Position numbers and translations under genes: made by a program. Shown here one piece after another: positions 16,201 to 25,158 of a stretch of 64,000 bases of DNA. The DNA comes from Rhodocyclales bacterium (GTDB lineage: Bacteria; Pseudomonadota; Gammaproteobacteria; Burkholderiales; Rhodocyclaceae). The notes beneath the pieces were generated by a model. The model was not told the origin of the DNA and did no database searches. It saw only the letters and a list, made by a program, of their open reading frames with translations. Numbering within the stretch: the stretch's first letter is position 1; each line of letters begins with the position of its first letter. Location of the stretch: NCBI GenBank assembly GCA_028292505.1, contig JAQGMF010000010.1, positions 186,001 to 250,000 on the forward strand, given 5' to 3'.

Positions 16201-17109
16201 ATGGAAAACATCCCCTACGCCAGCGACATCCCCGACCCCGACTTTCCCCAGCTCATGATCCAGCTACGCGCACGCCTTCACCGCTATTGCGCGCGCATGA
16301 CCGGCTCCGTGCTCGACGGCGAAGACATCGTGCAAGAGACCCTCATCAAGGCCAACGCCAACTACAACGCGCAGACCGTGCAGCACATCGAAGGCTGGCT
16401 GTTCCGCATCGCGCACAACACCGCTATGGACTTCCTGCGCAAGCGCGCACGCGACCAAGCCGTGTTCGATGAAGACAAAAGCGCGTTCGCTGATGATGCC
16501 GCCGGCATGGCCATCGATCCGCAGGCAAACGCCGACAGCCGCCACGTCGCCACCGCCGCCCTGCGCACCTTCATGCGCCTCGCGCCCGCGCAACGCAGCG
16601 CCGTCATCCTCACCGACGTGCTCGGCTACGAAGCCGAAGAAACTGCACAAGTGATGGAGAGCACCGTGCCGGCCGTCAAGGCAGCGCTGCATCGCGGCCG
16701 CGCGCGCCTGCGCGAACTCGCCGCTCAAGCGGAAAACGCCGCACCACCGCCCGCGCTATCGCAACAAGACCAGGCCCTGCTCGCCGCTTATGCAGATCGC
16801 TTCAACGCAAGAGATTGGGACGGCCTGCGCGACCTGCTCGCCGACAGCGTGCAGCTCGACCTCGTCGCTCGACGCAAGGGCTACGCCATGCAAGGTGGCG
16901 AATACTTCACCAACTACGCCGCCAAGACACGCGACCTGCGCATGAGCCTGATCGATGTCGAAGGCAAGGCTGCTTTATGGATGAACACCGAAGCCCACGA
17001 AGGCGCCGGCGCGCCGGGCTACATGGTGTTCGTGGATTTCGATGCCGAAGGGCGTGTAGTTGCGATCAGGGATTTCCGGTTTGCGCGGTATGTGGGGGAG
17101 GTTTTCTAG
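16201..17109 (+). CDS. ECF-type RNA polymerase sigma factor with SnoaL-like C-terminal domain
   Basis: A 302-residue group 4 sigma factor with an extension. Region 2 includes LHRYCARMTGSVLDGEDIVQETLIKANAN and WLFRIAHNTAMDFLRKRAR; region 4 includes RSAVILTDVLGYEAEETAQVMESTVPAVKAALHRGRARLREL. A NTF2/SnoaL-like domain follows from about residue 183 (LLAAYADRFNARDWDGLRDLL...). Such C-terminal domains replace a separate anti-sigma factor. ATG 16201 starts at the MENIPYA position. The divergent ABM gene is a plausible target. Confidence 0.9.
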   Translation: MENIPYASDIPDPDFPQLMIQLRARLHRYCARMTGSVLDGEDIVQETLIKANANYNAQTVQHIEGWLFRIAHNTAMDFLRKRARDQAVFDEDKSAFADDAAGMAIDPQANADSRHVATAALRTFMRLAPAQRSAVILTDVLGYEAEETAQVMESTVPAVKAALHRGRARLRELAAQAENAAPPPALSQQDQALLAAYADRFNARDWDGLRDLLADSVQLDLVARRKGYAMQGGEYFTNYAAKTRDLRMSLIDVEGKAALWMNTEAHEGAGAPGYMVFVDFDAEGRVVAIRDFRFARYVGEVF

Positions 17110-17142
17110 AACGGACGCACGAGGCCAATACACGCACCACCA

Positions 17143-17400
17143 GCTTCCTGCTCGAACGCTGGGGCCTGCTCAAACCCAACCCGCACAACGCCGTGCTGCC
17201 GTTCATCTCAGGGCTGTTCGAACCTCATACAACAGCATGACGCAAACATTGGTGCAGCTCAGCGCGCTCGCAGACATACGCGGCTGTGCGCTCGACCTCA
17301 ACCTGTCGGCAATGGGCATGCGCGCTTTCGCGGGGATCAACGTGAGCTTGCTCCGGCCCATTTAGGGGTGCATTGGTCGCTGGCAGTGTCGGCGGCGGTG
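17143..17400 (+). pseudogene. Decayed partial duplicate of the MFS transporter gene
   Basis: This stretch aligns with the MFS gene at about 15150-15480: TTCCTGCTCGAACGCTGGGG, then a deletion joining directly to a copy of CAGGGCTGTTCGA, then the SMTQALVQL...GMRAFAGINV segment with several substitutions, frameshifts and a stop. It is a non-functional remnant. It sits directly after the sigma factor gene and before the four-gene island, so it may mark an old rearrangement. The remainder of 17110-17641 has no gene. Confidence 0.8.
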
Positions 17401-17600
17401 AGGTTGGCAACTTTTGATCCTACTGCGACAGCGGCTTCTGCGGCGGCAGATTGGCGAATGGCTCCATAAGTCCACGTCGGCACTACGGCTGTAAGAGATG
17501 CTATGTTCAATGCGCTTTCGGGTCAGAAGCGCGGGCAGCAACCCCTTTGTCATCCCATCGAAGCTGCGGCTGGTGTGCTCGCGTTCATGTGCATTGAAAA

Positions 17601-17629
17601 TTGGAATACGATGTGTTCAACAAAATAAT
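17601..17629 (+). promoter_or_regulatory. Possible promoter of the Dam operon
   Basis: TTGGAA (17601-17606) and AATAAT (17624-17629) lie 17 bases apart and resemble sigma-70 -35 and -10 boxes. The predicted start of transcription would be only a few bases before the TTG codon at 17642, giving an almost leaderless message. Confidence 0.4.
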
Positions 17630-17641
17630 TCGTGAAATCCT

Positions 17642-18451
17642 TTGAAACCTCTTTCAATTCTCCGCTGGGCTGGCAGCAAGGCGAAGCTGGTCCCTCACTT
17701 AAGCGCGTTGTCGCCAGCAACGTACGGCAGCTATGTGGAACCATTTGCCGGCTCTGCGTGCCTTTACTTTTCACTCAAGCCAGCAAAGGCCATCCTCGGC
17801 GACATAAACCCGGAAGTCATAAACCTTTATGACGCAGTTAAGAGTGATCCCGCTGGAGTCTCCGACGCCTTGGAATCAATACCTAAAACGCGGGATGCAT
17901 ACTATACGTTGCGAGCAATCAAGCCTTGCGACATGAGTCAAAGCCAGCGGGCAGCTCGATTGATTTTCCTGATGAAGGCTTGCTTTAACGGAGTCTATCG
18001 AACCAATCGCAGCGGCGTCTTCAATGTTCCGATGGGTGACCGCGTCTATGGCTTACCTTCGAAGGAAGACCTGTTGCGCAGCCAAAGTCAACTTCACCAT
18101 ACACATCTCGTACTGGGAGATTTTTCCAAGACACTTGAGCTGACTAAGCCCGGCGACTGGATTTACATGGACCCTCCCTATAGAAGCTCGGGACGATATA
18201 GGGGCGAATACGGTCTTTCCACAGACTTTCAAGCGAAAGGGCTGTCGGCACTGGTAGCGCACGCAAAGAAGCTGTCGTCATCAGGCAGGCTTCTCACTAT
18301 TTCCTATTCTTATGACGAAGCACTAATCGATAGCTTAGCAGGATGGTATGTTCATCGTGTTTCCACCGCTAGAACCGTGGCAGGGAACGTAGCAGTGAGA
18401 GGCAAGACCGCCGAGTTGATACTGACAAACTACAAAACACATGCAAATTGA
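17642..18451 (+). CDS. dam: DNA adenine N6-methyltransferase, Dam/D12 class
   Basis: A 269-residue alpha-type amino-methyltransferase, the normal Dam length. The N-terminal motif X is ILRWAGSKAKLVPHL. Motif I (SAM binding) is YVEPFAGSACLYF at about 31-43. ACFNGVYRTNRSGVFNVPMG is the Dam-family middle motif, and catalytic motif IV is DPPY at 177-180. A GATC-like target is expected from the family but is not proven. The start is TTG 17642. The gene's end overlaps the next start by 11 bases, making it the first gene of a tightly packed operon. Its base composition is clearly more AT-rich than the flanking core genes, which suggests transfer. Confidence 0.9.
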   Translation: MKPLSILRWAGSKAKLVPHLSALSPATYGSYVEPFAGSACLYFSLKPAKAILGDINPEVINLYDAVKSDPAGVSDALESIPKTRDAYYTLRAIKPCDMSQSQRAARLIFLMKACFNGVYRTNRSGVFNVPMGDRVYGLPSKEDLLRSQSQLHHTHLVLGDFSKTLELTKPGDWIYMDPPYRSSGRYRGEYGLSTDFQAKGLSALVAHAKKLSSSGRLLTISYSYDEALIDSLAGWYVHRVSTARTVAGNVAVRGKTAELILTNYKTHAN

Positions 18452-19637
18452 ATCAGATCCAATAGTGCGTCTGGCAGTTGTCAGCGACATTCATGCATAT
18501 ACATCGCATGAAAGGTCCACGGATTCGATCGTGAACTATGCGGGCGGGCCAAGAGTATCCAACCCACTTTCAGATTTGATTGAATGTACAGATCGCTTGG
18601 GTCTAACGGCTGATGTATTGGTCTGTGCCGGAGATATATGCAACAAAGCTGACGTAAGTGGTCTAGAGCATGCATGGGCCGACTTGCATCATCTGAAGAG
18701 GAAGCTGAGCGCCTCTCAGATCGTAGCAACCTGCGGCAACCATGATTTGGATTCGCGCCATTTGGGCGATGAAACGGACCCCGATCCAAAAGGCACAATG
18801 CTTTCATTGGTGCCGAGCTTTCCATTCGACTGCGCAGACCTAACAAACAAATTCTGGTCTCGCAATTATGCGATTGTCGTTTTGCCATGCGGCGCCGTAA
18901 TGGTTTCACTCAATACAAGTGCATATCATGGAGGAAAGCAAGAAGAAATTCTTCATGGCCGGGTTAGCAAGCGAACAATCGCTGCATTGGCCCAGGAACT
19001 TGCCTGTCACAAGGGCGCTCCGGCGCACATATTGGTTTGTCACCACCACCCTCTTCCTCTTTCCCAGGCCCATACGAACGATCGCGAATTCATGCGTGAA
19101 GGGCAATCTTTACTGGACGCACTTGTCAATGCAACGGGCTCATCTTGGTTGATCGTACATGGGCATCGTCATCAGCCCCGACTCCTAAGCGGCGCTACGG
19201 AATCAAACTATGTCCCGTTTGTGTTTGGTGCGGGAAGCCTCGGCGCGCGCATGCCGGGAGTTTCCAATCAATGTCATATAGTTACAATCTTTAGGTCATC
19301 GGACAGTCAATTCTCATCAATTGTGGGGGCGGTCGAAACACTCACGTGGACGGATTCCAACGGCTGGCAGCCAGCGACGGGTTCCAATGGTTTGCCCTCA
19401 CTCTGTGGTTTCGGATACAGAGGCCAGATCCCCACACTAGCTCGGGAAATTGCCACCCTAGTTGGCAACGCGTTCCTTCCCATCCATCAGATCCGCAAAG
19501 ATTTCCCTTCTGTAAATTTTCTCACCCCAGTAGCAATGGAAGATCTGGAAAACGAGCTAGACCTACTAGGAGTTGCATTCATGCGGGACCGACAGTCTCA
19601 AGTCGTGCAGATTGGCAAAAAGGCTCAACATGGATAA
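18441..19637 (+). CDS. Calcineurin-like metallophosphoesterase in the Dam operon
   Basis: A 398-residue protein with all five metallophosphoesterase blocks: VVSDIHAYT, CAGDICNKADV, TCGNHDLD, CHHHPLPL and VHGHRHQPR. The expected Asp, His and Asn ligands for two metal ions are present. The C-terminal ~130 residues do not match a domain I recognise. The fold includes nucleases (Mre11/SbcD type), cyclic nucleotide phosphodiesterases and protein phosphatases. Overlaps with both neighbours (11 and 8 bases) imply coupled expression with the methylase and the AAA ATPase. I infer a nucleic-acid or nucleotide-directed effector role. Confidence 0.85.
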   Translation: MQIESDPIVRLAVVSDIHAYTSHERSTDSIVNYAGGPRVSNPLSDLIECTDRLGLTADVLVCAGDICNKADVSGLEHAWADLHHLKRKLSASQIVATCGNHDLDSRHLGDETDPDPKGTMLSLVPSFPFDCADLTNKFWSRNYAIVVLPCGAVMVSLNTSAYHGGKQEEILHGRVSKRTIAALAQELACHKGAPAHILVCHHHPLPLSQAHTNDREFMREGQSLLDALVNATGSSWLIVHGHRHQPRLLSGATESNYVPFVFGAGSLGARMPGVSNQCHIVTIFRSSDSQFSSIVGAVETLTWTDSNGWQPATGSNGLPSLCGFGYRGQIPTLAREIATLVGNAFLPIHQIRKDFPSVNFLTPVAMEDLENELDLLGVAFMRDRQSQVVQIGKKAQHG

Positions 19638-21498
19638 GTCTGTCGGGTTTTTTTCGAGTTTCAACGCTCGTCATTTAGATGCAGCGCAGGTGGCTCGGTC
19701 ATTCGTTCCAAGCGCGAAGTTCACCGCTCTACTGGGGATACAGCACGCGCTATTAGTCGGCGCCAGAGGCAGCGGAAAAACTCACATGCTGAAAATGCTT
19801 CAACCAAAAGCACTCAATATTTGGAACCACGATGATGCGGATGGCATACGAAAGCGAATCAACTATTGGGGAGTTTTTGTCCCAGCGGATGAAGCGTGGC
19901 GCCAACAGATTAAGCTTGCGGCAGACCAACTGCCCTCTGATCTTCAGTCAAAATTCAGCTTGGCTGTATTTTCAACCCACGTCCAACGCGCTCTTATCGA
20001 CTGCTTCTTGCAGCTTGTCTATGACAGGCCCGCGGACGATCGAGGATACGCAAGGGTCCTGCTGTCCGCGCAACAGGAAAGCGAACTTTGCGCAACTCTG
20101 GCGACTAGTTGGAAACTGACGCCGACGATATTTTCGTTAATTAGTATTCGTCAAGCGCTGGTAGACCGCGCGGCTGATCTGTACGAAGCCGCAGAGAGCG
20201 TCGAACGTGCCATCGCAATGCTCGAAATATGTCAAACACAAGCGGTGCAAGCTGTCCTTCGCGGGGTGAACGCTTTTGACGGCCATATAAAAAGGTTCGA
20301 AGGGCGTTGGTGCCTAATGTTTGACGAGCTTGAGCTTGCGCCAGTGGAGATTCAGGATTTGTTATTCCGAAGTCTTCGGTCATCCGATCCCAAGTTGCTA
20401 TTCAAGCTAGCTCTCAGTCCGTCTACCCAGGCAGCCGAAGTCTTTCATCACGTTCTCGGGCCAACGCTTGGGAACGATTTCGATGAAATATCTCTTTATT
20501 CTGAACCCAAAGAGGCGGCGTATTTTTGCGAACAGCTTTGGAGGAGGCTCACAGAGGGTATTCCGTCCGCTCAGGTACCGACCTCCGTTCTTGGGAGCTC
20601 CACCTTTCACGCCCAAGACGCTAAAGGCCCATACAGTCAGAGGGGAAAGTGGCAACAAGCATCTTCCAGGCTAGCAGCAAAGGACCCATCTTATCGCAGG
20701 CTTCTCGCGCGTTATTCGATTGACCCAGACTTTCTGGATGCCGCCACCCCTCAGCAGAAGGATGCAGTCGTTCGAAAAATTGGCCCAATAGTGGGTTTTA
20801 GGGAGTTTTTCTTTAAACAAAATGCAGGGGGGTCGCGCTCGTTCCGAAATGACAAGTCCAAGCCATCTACGTTGTACAGCGGCTGGGAAGTACTATGCCT
20901 GGTTTCTGAAGGCAACCCACGGTGGTTTACGGGTATTGTAAAACAGCTATTGATCACACGCGACAAGACAGTCTCGCGTCGAGATCTGTCCACAAGCGAA
21001 CAGTATGACGCCCTCATCGCCGCCTCCCGAAAATTCATGGATTACATTGCCACGATTCCTAGCCCGGAGATTCCCGAAATTCCGTCGCGCGAAGGCGGAC
21101 TAAAAAGCCTAGTTGACTTCTTAGTCACAACATTTAGAGACGAAGTTTTATACCGTGATTTTGTAATTGATCCAGTGCTTACCTTCTCGGTTGATGAGTC
21201 CATATCGAATGACCTGCGACAAGCGATATTTGACGGCCTCTATGCCGGTGCCTTTATCCCCGTCGACGACGAGAGTCGACGGTTTGCTTTTTCGCAAAAT
21301 TTGAACGGTCAACGGCTACGAACGACATATCTGATAGCCCCAAAAGAGTTATTACCCTTACGGTCCGGAAAGTCTCGTTCGATATCCACTCTTCTCGGCA
21401 AGGCAAGTCAAAATTCGACCCTGTCACGACGTAAAAATCTGACTGTGAAAGAACCGAACAGCATACTTGATCCACAGACAAAACTTTTCAATGAGTGA
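19630..21498 (+). CDS. ORC/CDC6-like AAA ATPase in the Dam operon
   Basis: A 622-residue P-loop ATPase. The N-terminus (FFSSFNARHLDAAQVARSFVPSAKF...) followed by HALLVGARGSGKTHMLKML matches the bacterial ORC-CDC6-type AAA family; Walker A is GARGSGKT at 44-51. A Walker B-like segment is RWCLMFDELELAP around residue 235. The C-terminal half contains GWEVLCLVSEGNPRWFTGIV, typical of the lid region of such ATPases, and a basic Ser/Lys-rich end. It could sense DNA or nucleoprotein and gate the other proteins. The start overlaps the metallophosphoesterase stop by 8 bases. Confidence 0.75.
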   Translation: MDKSVGFFSSFNARHLDAAQVARSFVPSAKFTALLGIQHALLVGARGSGKTHMLKMLQPKALNIWNHDDADGIRKRINYWGVFVPADEAWRQQIKLAADQLPSDLQSKFSLAVFSTHVQRALIDCFLQLVYDRPADDRGYARVLLSAQQESELCATLATSWKLTPTIFSLISIRQALVDRAADLYEAAESVERAIAMLEICQTQAVQAVLRGVNAFDGHIKRFEGRWCLMFDELELAPVEIQDLLFRSLRSSDPKLLFKLALSPSTQAAEVFHHVLGPTLGNDFDEISLYSEPKEAAYFCEQLWRRLTEGIPSAQVPTSVLGSSTFHAQDAKGPYSQRGKWQQASSRLAAKDPSYRRLLARYSIDPDFLDAATPQQKDAVVRKIGPIVGFREFFFKQNAGGSRSFRNDKSKPSTLYSGWEVLCLVSEGNPRWFTGIVKQLLITRDKTVSRRDLSTSEQYDALIAASRKFMDYIATIPSPEIPEIPSREGGLKSLVDFLVTTFRDEVLYRDFVIDPVLTFSVDESISNDLRQAIFDGLYAGAFIPVDDESRRFAFSQNLNGQRLRTTYLIAPKELLPLRSGKSRSISTLLGKASQNSTLSRRKNLTVKEPNSILDPQTKLFNE

Positions 21499-22459
21499 CT
21501 TTTCCACAATTCACAGTCTCGCGAATGACGAACTCGCCACTACGCAATACGATATTTTGCTGGTCGCGCTTGGTTTCGAATCGCGAGCAACGGCGGTGGC
21601 CTCGAAGGCCAGCAATGACATTCGCGTGCGTCTGGCTATTGGCTTTGACCATAATCAAGTTGTTGCTTACGAAAAAAATTGCACCTGGTTCCACGAGAAC
21701 GGATTTACTGCTGTTAGAAGTCTGTCAAATTCAGATATGGGGAATGCGGTCCGCACTGCTCTTTCTCCTATCCTGGCGGCGGCTGGCGAGGACAAGGTCG
21801 TCCGCATATTGATTGACATTTCCTGCTTTGATCGTTTTCGTTTGGCCGAACTCGTCGACACGCTTCGGCAAGCGTCTGTCTCGCATAGGCTCTGTGTTCA
21901 TTATTGGTACTGCATTGCCAAATTCGATCCGCCAAGGTCCGCCGCCGGTCGCAATGAAGTCGCAGGCCCCATACATCGTCGATTTGCCGGGCGATTCACT
22001 GATCCAGGCAGGCCGCTCGCATTGGTAGCTGGTTTAGGATATGAGATTGGAAAGGTTATGGGGGCCGCAGAGTATCTTCAGGCATCGAAAGTGATCGCGC
22101 TTTTCCCTGAGTCTCCAATCAAGGAATACGAATCCGAAGTAACCATAGCAAATAAATTATTGCTGGATGATCTGGAAAAGCGAGATGTCATTCCATATTC
22201 AGTGAGTGATCCTCGACGCACAGTTGCCACTCTCGACTCTATCGTGCGTGGTCTGCAGGATAATCATAACGTGGTACTACTTCCCGGCGGTCCAAAGATA
22301 TTCGTGCTAGCGTGTCTCACAGTCCAGTCCCTGCACCGCGAAGTTTCAGTATGGCGAGTGAGTTCAGGCTCATCGATCAGTCCAAGGGATGTGCTACCGA
22401 GCGAACATTTCATCGGCCTTGGTTGGACCAACGCACCCCGTGACTCGAACACTCATTAA
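21491..22459 (+). CDS. Unrecognised two-lobed Rossmann-like protein with GGPK loop
   Basis: A 322-residue protein with no family I can name. Alternating beta/alpha segments suggest two Rossmann-like lobes: YDILLVALGFESRATAV at the start, VVRILIDISCFDRFRLAELVDTL in the middle, PLALVAGLGYEIGKVMGAAEYL, and HNVVLLPGGPKIFVLACLTV near the end. The last resembles the conserved GG(T/P)K loop of CARF-like ligand-binding domains; that likeness is an inference from pattern only. No catalytic or membrane motif is seen. It overlaps the ATPase stop by 8 bases and is the last gene of the operon. A sensor role is possible. Confidence 0.6.
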   Translation: MSDFSTIHSLANDELATTQYDILLVALGFESRATAVASKASNDIRVRLAIGFDHNQVVAYEKNCTWFHENGFTAVRSLSNSDMGNAVRTALSPILAAAGEDKVVRILIDISCFDRFRLAELVDTLRQASVSHRLCVHYWYCIAKFDPPRSAAGRNEVAGPIHRRFAGRFTDPGRPLALVAGLGYEIGKVMGAAEYLQASKVIALFPESPIKEYESEVTIANKLLLDDLEKRDVIPYSVSDPRRTVATLDSIVRGLQDNHNVVLLPGGPKIFVLACLTVQSLHREVSVWRVSSGSSISPRDVLPSEHFIGLGWTNAPRDSNTH

Positions 22460-22593
22460 CGGTCGGCAATCAGCTTGCTGTGCATCTCATTCAGTGCACA
22501 GGATGCCCAACGGAAACGATGCCGGCAACGAGAGGTTGGTTACGCGAGCGAGCCTGACGCAGCAACAAAGTGCTGACACGCGAGCTGTCACAC

Positions 22594-23181
22594 CTAACTA
22601 CGAAGCAACGCGATCTGCTCCCGCTGCATGTTGTCGCAAGCAATGATGTCGAGCTGCCCGGTGTAGTAGTCGGTGCGGAAGAGGCGCGATTGCGCGAGGA
22701 AGCGTGTGAGTACGCGCGAGCGGCCAGCGCGGTAGTCCGCATCGGTGACCCAGTCGAATTCCTCGCGTATCGCTTTGGCATACACGTTGTAGATCGACGG
22801 GCGTGCACCGAGGATGGAGAGGTCGAGGTCCAGGAACAAGGCTGCGTCGGGTTCCTCATTGAGCACATTCTCGGCTGCGGTGTGGTCGGCGGTAGCGAGG
22901 ATGAGCTGCACTACGCTGGCGACGTTTTCTGCGCCTCAACCTGCATCGCGTAACTGGGTCGCTGCGAGTTCGGCGGAGCGCGCTTCGTTGTCATGCTTTC
23001 GCGTGTCATAAATGGCGTCGTGGTACCAGATGGCGGCCTCGACGACTTCGTGCTTGTGCACGGGAACGGGTGTGATGTGCAGCTCGGCGAGCAAGGCGTC
23101 GATGTGTTGTTGCGTGTGGTAGTGACGATGCGGCTCGGCGTAACGCCGGCGCAGTTCGTCGATGAGGGTTTGGGAAAGCAT
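22594..23181 (-). pseudogene. HD-superfamily phosphohydrolase interrupted by an in-frame TGA
   Basis: Read as one frame from ATG 23181 this is a ~195-residue predicted metal-dependent HD phosphohydrolase. The N-terminal half has PHRHYHTQQHIDALLAEL and VEAAIWYHDAIYD (metal-binding His and His-Asp), then NEARSAELAATQLRDAG. A TGA at 22936-22938 interrupts it, and the same frame continues with ENVASVVQLILATADH and LDLDLSILGARPSIYNVYAKAIREEF to the natural end. The family requires both halves. It is therefore a recent nonsense pseudogene, a sequencing error, or less likely a readthrough gene. Confidence 0.8.
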
Positions 23182-23321
23182 GGTGGGGCGTCCTTCGATT
23201 GTCTTTCCATTGTGGCTGATGGTGCTCGCTTCGCGGTAGGGGGCGTAGGGTGGGTTCGCGCAGCAACCCACCGCTTTTCTGTGCGGGCCTACTTTGAACT
23301 GATTGCCGCCTTGCGGCGGCT

Positions 23322-23351
23322 GGCGGAACCTCCTGCGGAGTTCCGCCCTAC
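23322..23351. repeat. Dispersed palindromic repeat, second copy
   Basis: Identical over 30 bases to 15615-15644, with GGCGGAAC and GTTCCGCC ends. It lies between the HD pseudogene and the alpha/beta hydrolase gene. A second hairpin with TGGGTT and AACCCA arms lies just to its left at about 23250-23270. No gene is visible in 23182-23405. Confidence 0.75.
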
Positions 23352-23405
23352 CCACACCGGGCGGGCGTGGTCGTCACCGTAGCTGCGCCGCCAGATACGC
23401 CTCGC

Positions 23406-24218
23406 TCAACAGGGGTGGGCGCTGACGAACTGAGTCACTCGATCAATGACTTCGGCATTGCGCAATAATCTGGCATGCCCCTGGCCTTCAACTGTCACGT
23501 GCTGCGCGCCACGCCAGGCGCTCGCGGTCAGTCGGCTGTCTGCAATGGGTATGACGCGGTCATCGTCCGAGTGCAGGAATAGCGCAGGTTGTGACAGCGT
23601 GGCGGCTTGCGTGGGCATGGAGATGGCGCGCAGGTCGACGCCGAAGCGCGCATGCATCAGGTCGAGCATCTCTTCGGTCTGGGATGCGTCGAGGCCGTCA
23701 CGCTCGCAGTAGTCGCGTGCGTAGTTCATGGCGTGCGCCGGTGCGGAGAGCAAGGCGACGCGCCCGACGCGAAATCCCAATGTCATGGCATGAACGAGGA
23801 TTGCTGCGCCGAGGGAGTGGCCAATGCCGGCATGCAAGCTGTATGGCGGGCTTGTTGGGTTCGCCGTGTCCAGGGCGCTTTGCACGTCGAGCAGGGCTTG
23901 CGCGGCAAGCGGGATGGAGACGCGCTCGCCTTCGGATGCGCCATGCGCGGGCAGGTCGAGCGCGAGCACGCTGAGGCCGGCGTCGAGTAGAGGCGGCACG
24001 AAGGCAGCGAAGTCGGTGGGCGAGCCTTCCCACCCGTGCAGCAGGATGACACATGGGCCTTCGCCGATGAGGCGCCCGGCGATTTTCCCGATGGGGCCAT
24101 CTGCCTCAAAGCGGCGTGCCTCGGCGAGCCAGTCCGGCAGCGGCGGGCGCTCGAACTGGCGTGGCGTGAGGAAGGCTTGCGCGACTTGTTCGGGTGTGCG
24201 GCGAGGCGGACGAGGCAT
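23406..24218 (-). CDS. Alpha/beta-fold hydrolase
   Basis: A ~270-residue alpha/beta hydrolase. The oxyanion loop is VILLHGWEGSPTDFA, the nucleophile elbow is GIGHSLGAA with Ser, the acid region is FLHSDDDRVIPIADS, and the catalytic His is in VEGQGHARLL. It resembles general carboxylesterases or lysophospholipase-type enzymes; the substrate is unknown. ATG 24218 is preceded by GGGAT at proper spacing; GTG 24236 would add six residues. The gene stands alone. Bases 24219-24496 hold no gene I can support. Confidence 0.87.
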   Translation of the reverse strand: MPRPPRRTPEQVAQAFLTPRQFERPPLPDWLAEARRFEADGPIGKIAGRLIGEGPCVILLHGWEGSPTDFAAFVPPLLDAGLSVLALDLPAHGASEGERVSIPLAAQALLDVQSALDTANPTSPPYSLHAGIGHSLGAAILVHAMTLGFRVGRVALLSAPAHAMNYARDYCERDGLDASQTEEMLDLMHARFGVDLRAISMPTQAATLSQPALFLHSDDDRVIPIADSRLTASAWRGAQHVTVEGQGHARLLRNAEVIDRVTQFVSAHPC

Positions 24219-24496
24219 GCGGATATCCCACTGCACGCCCCGGCGGGCGAGCCATCAAGTTGGTACGACGGATTGCGGGCACGGTGGTTTGTGCCCGAGG
24301 TGAAGCGTATCAAGCAGCGAGTCCGATTGCATCTTGCATCTTGCATGTTTCAGCAACGGGGTGCTCACGCATGCGGGCAGAGATCGCGGCGGGCACGGCG
24401 CATGCGGAGAGGGGTGGTGCACGGCAGGCATTGAACCAAGTTTTCGCGCCGGTGTCCGTGCATGCACTGCAGTTTTCCATTTAAGCGGGCACTCTC

Positions 24497-25129
24497 ATGA
24501 AATCATTGTTTATCGCGCGACTTGTCGGTTTGGCAGCTCTTGTATTGCTGAGCGCCTGTTCGTCCACCGGGACGATGGCGCCTGTCGAAAATCACGTTCA
24601 AAGCGGTACAAACAAAGGTAATACGAATGCGGGCGCGGGCATCGGTTCGGGCATTGGTTCTGGTAATGCGATCGGCGGCAATGGTATCGGCGTGCGCGAT
24701 GCGCCGCGCGCAACGATCACGGAAGCGCCGGCGACCAACCCGGCGAGCAATGCATCTGGCATGTCACAGGACAATGACACGCAGGTGGGCAAGAGTATCT
24801 ATTTTGACTACAATGAGTTCTCGGTGAAGTCGGAGTATCAGGACATGCTCACGCAGAATTTCGGTTCACCGAAGACACGCGATAGCACGCCGATCCGGCT
24901 CGAAGGCAATGCCGACGAGCGCGGTAGCTCGGAGTACAACCTGGCGCTGGGACAAAAGCGCGCGGAAGCCGTGAAGAAGCAGTTGATCATCCTCGGCATG
25001 CCCGAGGCACAGCTTGAAGCCGTCAGCTTCGGTAGCGAAAAGCCGCGCGAGAGTTGCCACGAGGAGCGCTGTTGGGCGGCTAACCGTCGCGTCGATCTGA
25101 TTCGTCAGGGGCGCCAGGCGGGTAAGTAA
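24497..25129 (+). CDS. OmpA/Pal-family peptidoglycan-associated lipoprotein
   Basis: A 210-residue lipoprotein. The signal peptide ends in the lipobox LLSACSS, so Cys21 is the expected lipidation site. A Gly/Asn-rich repetitive linker (GAGIGSGIGSGNAIGGNGIG) spans about residues 45-67. The OmpA-like C-terminal domain has SIYFDYNEFSVKSEY, the peptidoglycan-contact segment LEGNADERGSSEYNLALGQKRAEAVKKQL, and AANRRVDL. It looks like Pal but is outside a tol-pal cluster and is longer because of the linker, so it is probably a paralogue that anchors the outer membrane to the cell wall. Confidence 0.9.
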   Translation: MKSLFIARLVGLAALVLLSACSSTGTMAPVENHVQSGTNKGNTNAGAGIGSGIGSGNAIGGNGIGVRDAPRATITEAPATNPASNASGMSQDNDTQVGKSIYFDYNEFSVKSEYQDMLTQNFGSPKTRDSTPIRLEGNADERGSSEYNLALGQKRAEAVKKQLIILGMPEAQLEAVSFGSEKPRESCHEERCWAANRRVDLIRQGRQAGK

Positions 25130-25158
25130 TCAGCATATTTCAAGGCGCACTGAGTGAG

